DNA of 64,000 nt from an uncultured Commensalibacter sp. (GCA_945266285.1 CALYOP010000009.1:1-64000); one strand, 5' to 3'. Shown: positions 45,039-56,121, numbered from the stretch's first letter. Program-made: numbers and translations. Notes: a model not told the origin generated them from the sequence alone.

Positions 45039-45476
45039 TTGATCATGAATCTTCATGCCATAGTGGGGCCGATCATCAATATGGTTAATCCTTCTATTGA
45101 GGTGCGTTATTATGCTTCCATGCCATCGGTTTTGGATGAAAATACGGGGTGCCAGATTCCAAAATATGCACCACCTATTCATTTTATCGCACAATTACAG
45201 CCCCTTAGTCAGCAGGATTTGCAACATGTTGGTTCCATCAATCAGCAAAGACAGACCAAAGCACTTTGTTTAAACGGTACTGCCAAAGGTATTGACCGTT
45301 CCGAATTAAAGGGCGGTGATCTGTTTGAGTTTAATGGAAAAAGATGGCTGTTAACCCAGCAAATTGAAGATTGGAATCAGGCCGGTTGGTGCAAGGTATT
45401 GCTTACGGAACAGCAGGATTCAGTGGAAACTTCTCCAGAAGGATATCAGGATTGCAGCGAAAATATCATTGGGTAA
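45039..45476 (+). CDS. Phage head-tail joining-region protein
   Basis: Syntenic position; stop overlaps start of next gene. Confidence 0.6.
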   Translation: MIMNLHAIVGPIINMVNPSIEVRYYASMPSVLDENTGCQIPKYAPPIHFIAQLQPLSQQDLQHVGSINQQRQTKALCLNGTAKGIDRSELKGGDLFEFNGKRWLLTQQIEDWNQAGWCKVLLTEQQDSVETSPEGYQDCSENIIG

Positions 45477-45987
45477 AGACGAGATCTATAAGTCCGTAAG
45501 GGCTTATTTGAAAACTTTGTTTGCACCGGAAAGCAATATTAGTATTGTTGTCAGTGAACAAAACCGGGTCTCGATGCCGCCTTATCCTTATATTGTCATG
45601 CGTATTGAAAATCAGCGTATGACTAAAATGCCAGAAACACGTTATCTTAAAAATCAAAATAACAGCATTGAAATGGCATCAAATATTACGCTGAATGTTC
45701 AATTTTGTGGACAACAGGCAATGTCTATGGCGGAGATTGTTGCTGGAACCTTTGCTACATCTTACGCAAGTGATTGTTTCGCACAGATTAGCCAGAACGT
45801 TTACCCGCTTTACGCGCAATCAGCAATTAAATTGCCTTGGGTCGATGAATCGGCACAATTTTTTGAGAAATACACGCTTAATCTTGTTTTTGAATTCCAT
45901 ACCAATATTACCCTTCCAGGTCAGACTGCTTTGGAACTGCAGGCCGGTCTATCCAATGGGGAACAAATAACGATCAAATCGGTATAG
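45469..45987 (+). CDS. Neck/tail terminator-like protein (LIC_12616-like), TTG start proposed
   Basis: PYPYIVMRIENQRMTKMPETRY...NITLNVQFCGQQAMSMAEIV...; precedes tail sheath. Confidence 0.6.
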   Translation: MGKDEIYKSVRAYLKTLFAPESNISIVVSEQNRVSMPPYPYIVMRIENQRMTKMPETRYLKNQNNSIEMASNITLNVQFCGQQAMSMAEIVAGTFATSYASDCFAQISQNVYPLYAQSAIKLPWVDESAQFFEKYTLNLVFEFHTNITLPGQTALELQAGLSNGEQITIKSV

Positions 45988-46099
45988 GGTTGGTTTAACT
46001 TTTTACAATCGCTTTGCTGAGTTTAATTTTAGACAAGGTCAGAACACAATTCGTTGTTGATGGCCGATGTACATTTATTTGTAATTACAAGGAAAATAA

Positions 46100-47578
46100 A
46101 TGACTTCTATTCCTTTAAACTATATTGTCAGCGTTAATCCGTCAGTTATGGCGGCTGGTGGTGGCAATTCTGATTTGCTGGGTTTATTGCTTAGCAAATC
46201 TACGCTTATTCCAGCAGGTACATGTACTGCTTTTGAAACGCTGGACGATGTTATTGGATTATTTGGTGCGAATACCCCTGAAACAAAATTTGCTGAAGTT
46301 TATTTTAGTGGATTTGTAGGGGAAAGCCGTTTACCAAAACGACTTTATATCGCTCAGGTATCCGCAGCCCAGACACCAGCTTCACTCGTTAGTGGCAATC
46401 TTTCGACGTTATCAATCAGTGCATTAAAAGCGCTGAAAGGTACCTTAAACATTAGTATTTATGGCGTTGCAAAGGGACCTGCTACGCTTGATTTTTCTAC
46501 CTGTAATAGTTTGTCAGAAGCGGCAACATTAATTGGTAAAGCTTTTGGTCTGAATGCTTCATATAGCTCTGGTAGCGGATCTATTACCTTAAGTACGACT
46601 ACTGCGGGTGCTGAGCAGTTTATTTCTTTTGCTCAAGGAACATTGGCAGAGGCATTAAAATTGACCAGCAATACAGGAGCTCAGATCTTTGCTGGTAGTA
46701 ATGGCGGAACGGTTGTTGAGACGATTGCCAAACTACGTATTGAAAATGCAGGATGGGCATTATTTAGTACAACATGGGAACCCGATCTTCAGGAAAAAAT
46801 CAACCTTGGCAAATGGTGTGCTTCACAGGCCGGTAAAGTAGGGTATGTCGTCTGGGATACGGATTCACAAGCTTTGTCAGCAGGAAACAAAAACTGTTTC
46901 GCAGCGCAGGCAAAAGCAGCGTCAATGACGGGCGTTATTCCGGTTTGGTATGATATGGGCCTTGCTGCCATGATTATGGGTGTTGCTGCAAGTTTAGATA
47001 TTTCTGCAACAAATGGCCGTAATACCTTAGCATTTCGTCGTCAAGGTCAAATTACACCCACCATTACCAATCAAGCTCAAGCTGCAGCATTGGAAGAAAA
47101 TGGTTATAACTATTATGGTAGTTATGCATCGAGTGATGACAATTTTCAGTTCCTTTACCCCGGTCAAACCGTCGATGAATATCTATGGATTGATAGCTTT
47201 TTGAATCAATTGTGGATGTGTCGTGGGTTACAAGGCGATATGATCAATCTGCTTATGAATGTTGGTCAAATTCCTTATAATTCTGATGGCGATACACAAA
47301 TTGAAGCCGCTTGTATGAATACAATTAACAAGGCTGTTAATTTTGGTGCAATTCGTTCTGGTGTTGCTTTATCAGAAAGTCAAAGTACCCAAATTGATGC
47401 CAATGCAGGGGCCGGCGTTTCAAAAACTTTAACAACACGGGGTTGGTATCTTTCAGTTAAAGCCAGCACAACTTCAGGCGATATTCGTAGTCGTCGTGGA
47501 TCACCACCAATTCATCTTTGGTATATGGATGGTCAATCGGTTCAACGTTTAAATCTTTCAGCCGTAGAGGTTCAGTAA
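46100..47578 (+). CDS. Tail sheath protein, DUF3383 family
   Basis: 492 aa, LNYIVSVNPSVMAAGG...LLGLLLSK...FAEVYFSGF...RLYIAQ; followed by tube protein. Confidence 0.88.
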   Translation: MTSIPLNYIVSVNPSVMAAGGGNSDLLGLLLSKSTLIPAGTCTAFETLDDVIGLFGANTPETKFAEVYFSGFVGESRLPKRLYIAQVSAAQTPASLVSGNLSTLSISALKALKGTLNISIYGVAKGPATLDFSTCNSLSEAATLIGKAFGLNASYSSGSGSITLSTTTAGAEQFISFAQGTLAEALKLTSNTGAQIFAGSNGGTVVETIAKLRIENAGWALFSTTWEPDLQEKINLGKWCASQAGKVGYVVWDTDSQALSAGNKNCFAAQAKAASMTGVIPVWYDMGLAAMIMGVAASLDISATNGRNTLAFRRQGQITPTITNQAQAAALEENGYNYYGSYASSDDNFQFLYPGQTVDEYLWIDSFLNQLWMCRGLQGDMINLLMNVGQIPYNSDGDTQIEAACMNTINKAVNFGAIRSGVALSESQSTQIDANAGAGVSKTLTTRGWYLSVKASTTSGDIRSRRGSPPIHLWYMDGQSVQRLNLSAVEVQ

Positions 47579-47579
47579 T

Positions 47580-48014
47580 ATGGGTCGTTCACTTAGTTCC
47601 GCTAATAGTACGTTTATGTTAGGTGCTGTTGGTGTTTTCTCTGATCTGGTTAAAATCGAAGGTTATTCTGCTGAGTCGGCATGGAAATTGGAAGATGTTA
47701 CCTTGGCAACAACAACAATGGGTGTCGATGGGAGTTTTTCTTCCGCGTGGATTCCTTATATGACGTCGATGACACTTTCGCTTATGCCCAATAGTTCATC
47801 CAATGATTTCTTTGAACGGATCATTTCTTATCAGGATGTAATTCAGGAAACGGTAGAGCTTTTTGGTAATATACAGATTCCTTCGATTGGACGCAAATAT
47901 GCGCTTGAAAATGGCGTAATTAGCAAAATGAGTTTGGTACCAACCGCTGCCAAAATCTTGCAGGCTAAGTCAATAACGCTGATTTGGGGAAAATGTACGG
48001 TATCGGTTGTTTAA
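47580..48014 (+). CDS. Tail tube protein, DUF3277 family
   Basis: Gene order sheath-tube; ~145 aa; PNSSSNDFFERIISYQDV. Confidence 0.85.
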   Translation: MGRSLSSANSTFMLGAVGVFSDLVKIEGYSAESAWKLEDVTLATTTMGVDGSFSSAWIPYMTSMTLSLMPNSSSNDFFERIISYQDVIQETVELFGNIQIPSIGRKYALENGVISKMSLVPTAAKILQAKSITLIWGKCTVSVV

Positions 48015-48022
48015 ACGATGTC

Positions 48023-48050
48023 TGACCTCATTTTTTTGAAAATGGGGTCA
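48023..48050 (+). terminator. Terminator hairpin downstream of tail tube
   Basis: TGACCTCATTTT tttg AAAATGGGGTCA. Confidence 0.7.
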
Positions 48051-48212
48051 AAATTATTTTTAAAAGATGAATGCATCATCGCAGCCAGTAAACGTTGTAT
48101 TTATCGTTATTTTTCTGTTCAGCTTGTTCATTTTTGAAGAAATTGACCGTGATATGCCAAATAAATTGTGAAACAAAAAGGATGTCTATGAAAAATTATA
48201 ACGATAAAAGGA

Positions 48213-48695
48213 ATGAAAATGTCTCGTCGTACAAAAACGGTTACGATTACCGTCAAAGGGCGTGATCAAGGTAAAATGTTTCTGATTACCGAAATGTCAG
48301 CTGATCAGGCTGAACGTTGGGCTACAAAAGCAGGTGGTGCCATGATACAGGCAGCACAAAATAATCCTGATAGCAACGATGCGATGGGGTTAATCTTTAC
48401 AGGATCCGTAATGACGGGTTTTGCTACGGAAGAAGATATAAAAGAACAACCCGATATAAATTGGGAAAAATTGTCAAAAATCAGCAATTTAATGTTGATG
48501 CGTTTGCCGGAAAAACAATTAAGGCCGCTTTTGGATGAATTAATGGATTGCGTTCAATTCATTCTCAATCCAAAACATCCAGAAGCGCCTCAGAAACTAT
48601 TATCAAGCGATATTGAAAAAGCAAAAACCTATGCAAGATTACGGAATGCTGTGTACGAGTTGCATTCCGGTTTTTTTCTGGTAGAGGGGCTATAG
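48213..48695 (+). CDS. Tail assembly chaperone, short (zero-frame) product
   Basis: 160 aa directly after tail tube; ends ...HSGFFLVEGL*, with T TTT TTT at 48671-48677 near its 3' end. Confidence 0.8.
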   Translation: MKMSRRTKTVTITVKGRDQGKMFLITEMSADQAERWATKAGGAMIQAAQNNPDSNDAMGLIFTGSVMTGFATEEDIKEQPDINWEKLSKISNLMLMRLPEKQLRPLLDELMDCVQFILNPKHPEAPQKLLSSDIEKAKTYARLRNAVYELHSGFFLVEGL

Positions 48696-48925
48696 ACATT
48701 GACGAAATTGTTGAATCCCCTCCATATTTACCAGCACGTTATGTTAACCTACCCAGCACAATCGCTTTTGTAATTTCAGAAGGAAAAGCATCCTTATATG
48801 AATTGCAAACCGTATATGGATTACAAGATTTATATGATTTGCTGGAAATTATTATGGTAGACAATTTCAATTATAATATGGATGTGAAAGCTAAGGAAAG
48901 AGAAAACCAGCAACAAAATATTTAA
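48213..48925 (+). CDS. Tail assembly chaperone, predicted -1 frameshift fusion product
   Basis: After slipping at 48671-48677 the -1 frame reads ...SGRGAIDIDEIVESPPYLPARYVNLPSTIAFVISEGKASLYELQTVYGLQDLYDLLEIIMVDNFNYNMDVKAKERENQQQNI*. Confidence 0.75.
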
Positions 48926-48939
48926 TTCCTTCATTGCTA

Positions 48940-49833
48940 TTACGGTTTTTCTTTTGTTTTATTAACGGATTGAATCAGATATTGAAAATTAATTTCTTCT
49001 GTTTCATTGCTTAATCGGTTACGTGATGAAATCAGCATTTCCGTTAAAGCATCCTTGATACCATTTAACGGTATTTCGAGATGGATAGGACTGAATTGCT
49101 GATTTCTTCCTCCTTCTGGAAAAGGTTTGACGATCGTTAAAATTGGGGATGTAATCAAAGCATGAAAAAATGCAGGAACATCTTTTGCTGGTAAATCCAG
49201 TAAGTATACTTGTTGATTATCTTCATCTACGGGTGGGTCAACAAATCCCATTTTAACCGAATTTTTAATGTAATCCTGCAGAAATTTATCATGAATAATT
49301 TTTTCCATTGTTGGAGTGGTCGGTTTGGTTTTTCCGTCAATGAGATCCTGGATTTCTTTAAGTCTTATCTGTTTTAACTTTTCGATGTCAAAAAAATCTT
49401 TTGTATTTTTTAGACGTAATACATATTTGTCCGCTTTGATTTCCAAAACATTAGGATGATTATCCTCAGGAAAATAGACCATAAAACGAAGCGAGGATGC
49501 AGGCGGTGGATTGCTAAGGTAGCGGTTAAATTCCGGCCGATAATCAAAACCAAAAGCGATCTTTCCATATTGATCGGTCAAAAAAACTGAAGAATCATAA
49601 AAACATTTTTCCAAAATCCAACCGCCAAAATGTTTTTTGATTTCTTGATTATTATTATCAGAAATCTTTACTTTATTTTTGGGCTTGGGTGATACTGAAG
49701 CCGATACTGTTTTTTTCTCGCTCACCCTCATTTGAGTGTGCAAGAAACCAATGCCAAGAAAACTTCCCCATAATCCTATAAAAATTATAATTGTTAATAA
49801 TAGAAATCTCATTATGCGGGAAAATTTCCCCAT
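48940..49833 (-). CDS. Membrane-anchored/secreted cargo protein, IalB-like periplasmic domain (tentative)
   Basis: N-terminal TM FLLLTIIIFIGLWGSFLGIGFL; GGWILEKC..., LRFMVYFPE, LLDLPAKDVPAFFHAL...IHLEIPLNGIKDALTEML. Confidence 0.6.
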   Translation of the reverse strand: MGKFSRIMRFLLLTIIIFIGLWGSFLGIGFLHTQMRVSEKKTVSASVSPKPKNKVKISDNNNQEIKKHFGGWILEKCFYDSSVFLTDQYGKIAFGFDYRPEFNRYLSNPPPASSLRFMVYFPEDNHPNVLEIKADKYVLRLKNTKDFFDIEKLKQIRLKEIQDLIDGKTKPTTPTMEKIIHDKFLQDYIKNSVKMGFVDPPVDEDNQQVYLLDLPAKDVPAFFHALITSPILTIVKPFPEGGRNQQFSPIHLEIPLNGIKDALTEMLISSRNRLSNETEEINFQYLIQSVNKTKEKP

Positions 49834-49913
49834 AAATTATTCTCCATTTAATCCCAATAAATTTTGAAATATTCATACAGAATATTTTTCATTAATTTTA
49901 AAATAATCGTGGT

Positions 49914-50495
49914 TTATGGCGTTAAATCTTCAGAAGTAATTCCTTCGGGCAAAGGGGCATGGGTTTCTTGGATGTAATCATTCATCGCCTTTATTGCTAA
50001 ATCACTGTTCTGTAGTGGAATCTCCATAATAACGGGTGATTTGATAATACGGATCATGATGGCCTGAGTAAATGCACGGATAAAGGCATGAACGTTCTGT
50101 GCAGAAATATCAGCGCTATAGGTTAATGAATTATTTTGGTTATGCAGGTTTATAGCAAAGGTATCCATCAATAAGGTGGCGTTTTTCGTAGATGGAGAAG
50201 AAGCTTCTGATTTTGGAAAATGAACCACGATACGAAAATGTCTTTGATTATGCGTAGTTGCAGGATTTTTATCTTCTATATTCGAAAATATCCATAATAA
50301 ACGGTGACTATCATAGAGATGAATATCGTCTTTGCTATTTGCTTCAAAAATCCAATAATTAAAATCCTTTGAAACGGTTTTATTTTCAGTGGTTTTAGAG
50401 GGTAAAGATTTATTTTGATCAAGTGATTGCGATTGTACCGGTTGTATAGAAATCACCAGACCCCATAATAAACCTGTCCAAAGCCAAAGCTTCAT
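49914..50495 (-). CDS. Secreted cargo protein, same domain family as 48940-49833
   Basis: Signal peptide MKLWLWTGLLWGLVISIQPVQS; NYWIFEA..., FRIVVHFPK, ADISAQNVHAFIRAF...VIMEIPLQNSDLAIKAMNDYI. Confidence 0.6.
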   Translation of the reverse strand: MKLWLWTGLLWGLVISIQPVQSQSLDQNKSLPSKTTENKTVSKDFNYWIFEANSKDDIHLYDSHRLLWIFSNIEDKNPATTHNQRHFRIVVHFPKSEASSPSTKNATLLMDTFAINLHNQNNSLTYSADISAQNVHAFIRAFTQAIMIRIIKSPVIMEIPLQNSDLAIKAMNDYIQETHAPLPEGITSEDLTP

Positions 50496-51425
50496 AAAAT
50501 ATCCCTTAATATGGAAAACAGTAAAATATTATTTATCTCAAATGTTAGTTTATACCAGATTTTTCTTTATTTCATAGTAGAATGATTCCATTACCATTTT
50601 ATCAGTGAACGGTATTTTAAAAATCAATTTTATCCTCTGGTTGTATTATTAATGGCTGTGTTTTTTAATAGTAAAAAAGAATTAGTTTTTATTAGAAAAT
50701 AGAATTTTTTCGATTAATGAAAATTTCATAGATATTAACTTTTAACAAATCCAAGTTAATATCTTGTCAATTATTGGTAATCAATATATAACAAACAGGT
50801 TTCAGATTTCATCCGTATTTACCCCAATATTTTCAATGTAATAGAAGAATTTATTGGGTGACACGACGATAAAGATTTTATTACCTTATAGGTCGTATTT
50901 AAAAATATATTATTTCAGAGATTTTATCGCATTTGTTCCATTTAGAAAACGCAATGAAAAATAAAGTTACTTTTATTAATATTTTTCTGAGATAGATTCA
51001 ATAATTCACTAAAATATTTTTTCATAACATGAATATTAACCTTTTGTTAATATTCATGTTATTTACTAAACTGCGTGATTTTTTATGAATTTATATTATG
51101 AATTATTTTATACTATTTTCTAATTAACCGAATTAAAGCTAGTTTTTCAAATGTATGTTGAAAAACTATATAAAATATGTGAATTTATCTAAATATTAAC
51201 CATGTATTATTTTAAATTCATTACTTTTTAAAGGGGGTTATATGAAATATCTGACAGTTAATTACATTTAGGTAAAGTTAATTCAAGAATGTTTAAAATG
51301 TGCGTTCAATCGCTTTATAGAAATGTAGATTTTGGATTATGGCAGTTTAAAGCAGTGATGTTGTTTGCTTTAACCTATAAGACAAAAAAGTATAACTTTC
51401 CCAGTATTAGAAAGGTTTTGGCAGT

Positions 51426-51746
51426 ATGACAATGGAAAAAATGTCCACAGTATCTATGCTTAATTGTCAGCCCAAGCCCACCTATAGAAAATTACCCCAT
51501 AGAGGAAATCAAGTCCCCTATGAAGTTCATTACCGAACAGCAGCTTTGGTTAAAAGTTTGCCCATTGCCATGGATATTATCAAACAGAATATTCAGGAAA
51601 TTGCAATTATTTTATCTCGAAATATTACAGACGAAGCCGTTGATATCCGTATTTTACAAGATCGGATTGTTTGGACTTGTGAACAATTAGAAAAAGAAAA
51701 TGATGAAGTTATTATGGCATTACAGGATGCGGGGTTAAACAGATAA
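51426..51746 (+). CDS. Phage hypothetical protein
   Basis: ORF in tail region; no recognisable family. Confidence 0.45.
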   Translation: MTMEKMSTVSMLNCQPKPTYRKLPHRGNQVPYEVHYRTAALVKSLPIAMDIIKQNIQEIAIILSRNITDEAVDIRILQDRIVWTCEQLEKENDEVIMALQDAGLNR

Positions 51747-51888
51747 CGATTTGAAAAGATAGACGGTCAATTATTGATTGTACTACCGATATTGAACAAG
51801 CAGGCCATTTATGAATTGCCTTGCTTCTTTTTTTAATTTTTTACCGAAATTATTGCTATTCATATAGAGATATCATCAGGAAAAAGCC

Positions 51889-52544
51889 ATGTCAGCAAAC
51901 ATCCTACCCCTGAACATGCCGAATATTACAGGTATTCCGGTTTAAAAAAAAACCGAATCAAAGCTTAATGTTATTGGAAGTTTTGTCGCCAATACACTTG
52001 TGTAAGAAGGGATTCATTATCTTCTGCATAATAAATGGGGCATATTTGACGCCGATACCGGAAAAGAGATTTGTAAGTTCAATAATTTTATAAGTCTTGA
52101 ATTCAACAACAATCTAATATTACGACTGCTCCAATCGAAAATGGTGAATTGAAATCTTATAATAAAATAAATTCTCCATATTCAGTAACGGTATCAATAA
52201 CAAGGACAGGTTCAACACTTTTGCGACAGTTATTTTTAACTAGTTTAGAAGAAGCTTTGAATAATACGAAAAATATTCGAGTTATTACGCCTGAGGTTAT
52301 TTATCCGATTACCCAGGCCACCGGTATATCTTATAAACGCGAGGCTGAAACTGGGAAGTTGCTAACGTTGAATCTGACATTAACAGAGGTCAGAGTCACA
52401 GAAGGCAGACAAGCAGATAATGCGAAAAATGATTCTGGAAAAGCAATTAAAGAACACGGACAATTACAACCTAATTCAACAATAACATCATTGCCCAATG
52501 AACTACAAGAAGTATTATCAAAATTTGGAGGCCTTCCATTATGA
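51889..52544 (+). pseudogene. Baseplate/distal-tail-like protein with two in-frame TAA codons and a frameshift
   Basis: MSANILPLNMPNITGIPV*KKTESKLNVIGSFVANTLV*EGIHYLLHNKWGIFDADTGKEICKFNNFISLEF(frameshift)NITTAPIENGELKSYNKINSPYSVTVSITRTG.... Confidence 0.65.
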
Positions 52545-52861
52545 CGCAAGTTATACCCCTTGGAGCTTTTGCGTCTCAACGTCTGAGCATTGCTTTACAA
52601 GATCAGTTTTATCAAATTGTTTTTAGAACACTTGGTGAAAAAGGTTTGTTTTTTAACTTATATCGGAATGGTGATCCCGTAATTTTGAATGTTGCTTGTT
52701 ACGATCGCACATGGCTGCTTCGTTCGCGCTATTTGGGAATGAATGGAGATTTTCTGTTCATCGATATGCAAGGAACACAAGATCCAGAGATCAATGGATT
52801 GGGTAGCCGCTATATTCTGACTTATTTTACTTTAGATGAAATAACGGAAAAAAAATGTTGA
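52541..52861 (+). CDS. Phage baseplate-region protein
   Basis: ATG overlaps upstream stop; syntenic before hub gene. Confidence 0.65.
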   Translation: MTQVIPLGAFASQRLSIALQDQFYQIVFRTLGEKGLFFNLYRNGDPVILNVACYDRTWLLRSRYLGMNGDFLFIDMQGTQDPEINGLGSRYILTYFTLDEITEKKC

Positions 52862-53768
52862 ATGAAACGTTAAAACAACGTCGGTTAGAAGTTGAGTTTA
52901 TTTTAGGTTCAGGTCTTGATAGCTATATGAAACAAATTGCAAACGGTTTGGAAAATCCACTTTATTTAAAAGGACACCGTATCATTGCAACCGTTATCAG
53001 CGATGGCGGCGATAGCGGATGTTCTGCCGATGTTCGAATTTATAATGTTTCTATGCAAGCTATGAATGTTCTTTCAACTTTTGGTGTACCAGATAATAGC
53101 GTAAATAAGACAAAAATGTACCTTTATGCAGGGAATGTTGACGAAAAACCGATGTCATTGGTGTATGAAGGTTATATTACTGAGGCTTATATTGATATGA
53201 ATACTGCTCCTGATATTTCGTTGGTGGTAGCATCGAATACTGCTGTATTAGCAAGGATGACTGAATCCCTACCTTTTAGTTATAGAGGGGAAATCGCCGT
53301 TACCACAGTAATGCAACAATTGGCACAAAAAGCTTCTTTGCGGTTTAATGGGAATGGTGTCAATACGATTTTGCGTAACCCTTATCTTCATGGTTCCTTG
53401 TATGATCAAATAAAGAAATGTGCTGAAGCGGTAAAATACCATGGATTATCGAAAAAGGAGAGCTTGCAATTTGGCCCAGTAAGGGTGGTTTTCGAAAGAG
53501 TAATTTTACCGAAATCTCAAGCTTAACAGGAATGAAAGGATATCCAAGTATACAGCAAAACAAAATTATTCTAAATACGCTTCTTAATCCAAATCTAATT
53601 TTTTGTCAAAATATCCAAGTGCATTCCGATGTAGTGGATGCCGCAAATGGCGAGTGGACGATCAACAGGCTCAAGCATGTAATGCATAACGATGTGCATA
53701 AAGGTGATAGCGATGGCTCGTGGTTTTCTGAGATTAAAGCCCATAAACCTGATAATAAAATCTGGTGA
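52855..53768 (+). pseudogene. Baseplate hub-like protein, frameshifted near 53444
   Basis: ...EAVKYHG then in another frame IEKGELAIWPSKGGFRKSNFTEISSLTGMKGYPSIQQNKIILNTLLNPNLIFCQNIQVHS.... Confidence 0.75.
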
Positions 53769-53960
53769 AGATATAAATTTTTCAGATTTATAGAGATTAA
53801 CAAGGAATGTATCAGGAATTCTATCTTCATTAGGTAATGATGGAACAAAAAAACAAATTATACGAAATGGAAAAGATAGCAAAAGCTATAGTATATTAGA
53901 AATAATATACCGAAACATTTCAAATAATCGAATTAGCAAATCAAATAATTCATTCAAAGC

Positions 53961-53994
53961 AAAGCGGGAAGATTTTTCTTCCCGCTTTTTTTTC
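53961..53994 (+). terminator. Intrinsic terminator
   Basis: AAAGCGGGAAG atttttt CTTCCCGCTTTTTTTT. Confidence 0.85.
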
Positions 53995-54037
53995 ATCAAA
54001 AATTACACAAAAATTTCTTTTTGTGAGGTTTCCGAAT

Positions 54038-56121
54038 ATGTCACAAGGATTAATCAAAACCTCTAAACCTGCTGCAAATGAATCCAATATTGCAAATGTT
54101 GCGAATAACAAACTTCTTATTGGCTGGGTTTAGCAAAATGGTTTAGAAAAAATCTTTCCAAGACCAGGAAATATATATTGGTCAAAAACAAAAGATCTTG
54201 TCTTTAATATAAATTATAACCTTATCGGCAATGAAGAAACAAATCTTATCAGTCAAATAAAAGGATTTTTACGTGAACACAGTATCCCTTTTAACACAAC
54301 GAGTAAGATTATTGATTTAGATACATTATGGGAACATGGTTGGACAGCGGCTTATTTATTACGTCCTGCTGGGTTATATAATAGTGGTTCTGGACAAGTC
54401 GCAGTAGCCTCAGAATCAAAAGACAATAGCAAAGAAAATGAGAGTATCGTTTTACCAGCTATTGTTGTGTCAGCATTTTCACTCCCAAAAAATGATGCGG
54501 ATGTGGCTAGCTATTCTTCTGAAAGAAGATTGGCGAGAATACTTCAACAAGCTTTGGACAAGCAAAGCGGTAACGCAAGTAGTAAATTCTCTACTAGAGA
54601 ATTATTAGCTTGTGCCCAATTACTTATCAATGATCTTTTGGATAATGATCAACTAGGTATTGGTAATGCTACATTGCTAATTTAAAAGAAGATACCACAG
54701 CCGCAGCTTATTATTGCAACACACTGAGCGATTTTAATTCCCTGGTTGATAATATTGCTAAGGGAACAGCAGAAGTAGGCTTGGATTATATACTTGGATG
54801 TTTATTACATCTTCAAATCGCTTCTAGCCCAGATAGTAGTGAAAATAGTGGTCTTACTCAATCAGTAGATATTTCTGCTATGACCTCAACGCAGAAAGTA
54901 AAAATGGGGATGGCAGCGGCATTTAAAAAATTGCCGTGGACGATAGGTCAGGATCTTATCGATCAGCTTACACCTGAAAATATTGCTATGATGGCCCTTT
55001 TTATAGGGTTGGCTGGAGGGGGGTGAAGTAGTAGCGGCTGTATCGCTGGGTATGCTTACTTACAACCTCATTGATTCATTGTGCGAAATGCACGAAAGCA
55101 CTCAAAAAATGGCTGAAGCTAAGAACCAAGAGCAATTTGATGCGGCAACGAATCAAATGGCTGATGCGATGGCTAGTGTGAGTGAATCTGGGCTTGCTGC
55201 ACTTTTTAGCACAAAAATCGGTAAAAAACCTTCAAAACATGGCAAGGATTTGCCTGAAGAAAAAGAAACAAAACAAGAAAATCCAAAGGATAAGGGTCAA
55301 AAACCCGAAGAAGATACGAATAAAACCGATTCTAAACCGGATCAGAGTAATCAAGAACCAACACCCGAAACATCGGATCAAAAACCTTCAAACCAGGAAG
55401 AGCCAAATCCAGAAACAAAAAATAACAATCAAACCCCGGATGATAATAATCAAAAAGAAAACCAAAAAGATTCAAAAGACGTAATTGAAAAACCAAAAGA
55501 AAAACCGTTATCAGATAAAGAAATAGGTGAATTTGAAACACAAGGTTATTCAAAATTTTTGAGTGAATTTCGGTTTAATCATACACGTAAAGGAAGTGAA
55601 TTTTTGGACACATTAATAAAAGAACGTCAAAATGTAGAGCCAGAAAAAGAGTTAGATCGGCGTAAAATTCTACAAGATGCCATAGGAATAGCAAATTCGG
55701 GGAAAAATTCTTTAAAGAAATTGATAATTTCTCTGGCGACCTTGTTAAAATTCAACCTCATGAATTTTCAAAACTTACTCCGACAACGATATATTTTACA
55801 ACGGAGGAAGAATTATCAAAAGCTGCAAAAATTGCACGAACCGGGAGGCCTAGCATAGCGGAACAATTTGCTTTACCTTTAACAAGTGAAAGAGAAGAAT
55901 ATCGTGTTATAAAAATCACAACTAAACCGGGTATAAAAACCACAATACATGTCAGTACAATTGCACCCGCTTCACAAGAGAATAAAAAAATCGGAAAAAT
56001 AATTAAACGACCAGGTGGAGCACGGCAATATTTGGTTATCAAACGAAGTGATTTTACGGAAACTGGAACGATTGGTATGCTTAAGAATAATGGACAGTAT
56101 AAAGAAGGGAATTTTAAATAA
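54038..56121 (+). pseudogene. Polymorphic-toxin-like protein (~690 aa) with one in-frame TAG and several homopolymer frameshifts
   Basis: Reconstructed: MSQGLIKTSKPAANESNIANVANNKLLIGWV*QNGLEKIFPRPGNIYW...GNAT-LKEDTTAAAYYCN...MMALFIGLAGGGEVVAAVSLGMLTYNLIDSL...FDAATNQMADAMASVSESGLAALFSTK...(acidic linker)...YFTTEEELSKAAKIARTGRPSIAEQFALPLTSEREEYRVIKI...GNFK*. Confidence 0.6.

Noticed and set aside
48700-48925. Separate downstream gene after the tail chaperone
   Set aside because: No good independent start; a -1 frameshift at the slippery heptamer explains it better.
53595-53882. Minus-strand ORFs of 80-95 aa overlapping the hub gene 3' end
   Set aside because: Antisense to the reconstructed hub reading frame; compositionally unconvincing.
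55250-55510. DNA tandem repeat in the toxin-like gene
   Set aside because: Low-complexity acidic/Gln/Pro protein linker; no exact repeat unit at DNA level.
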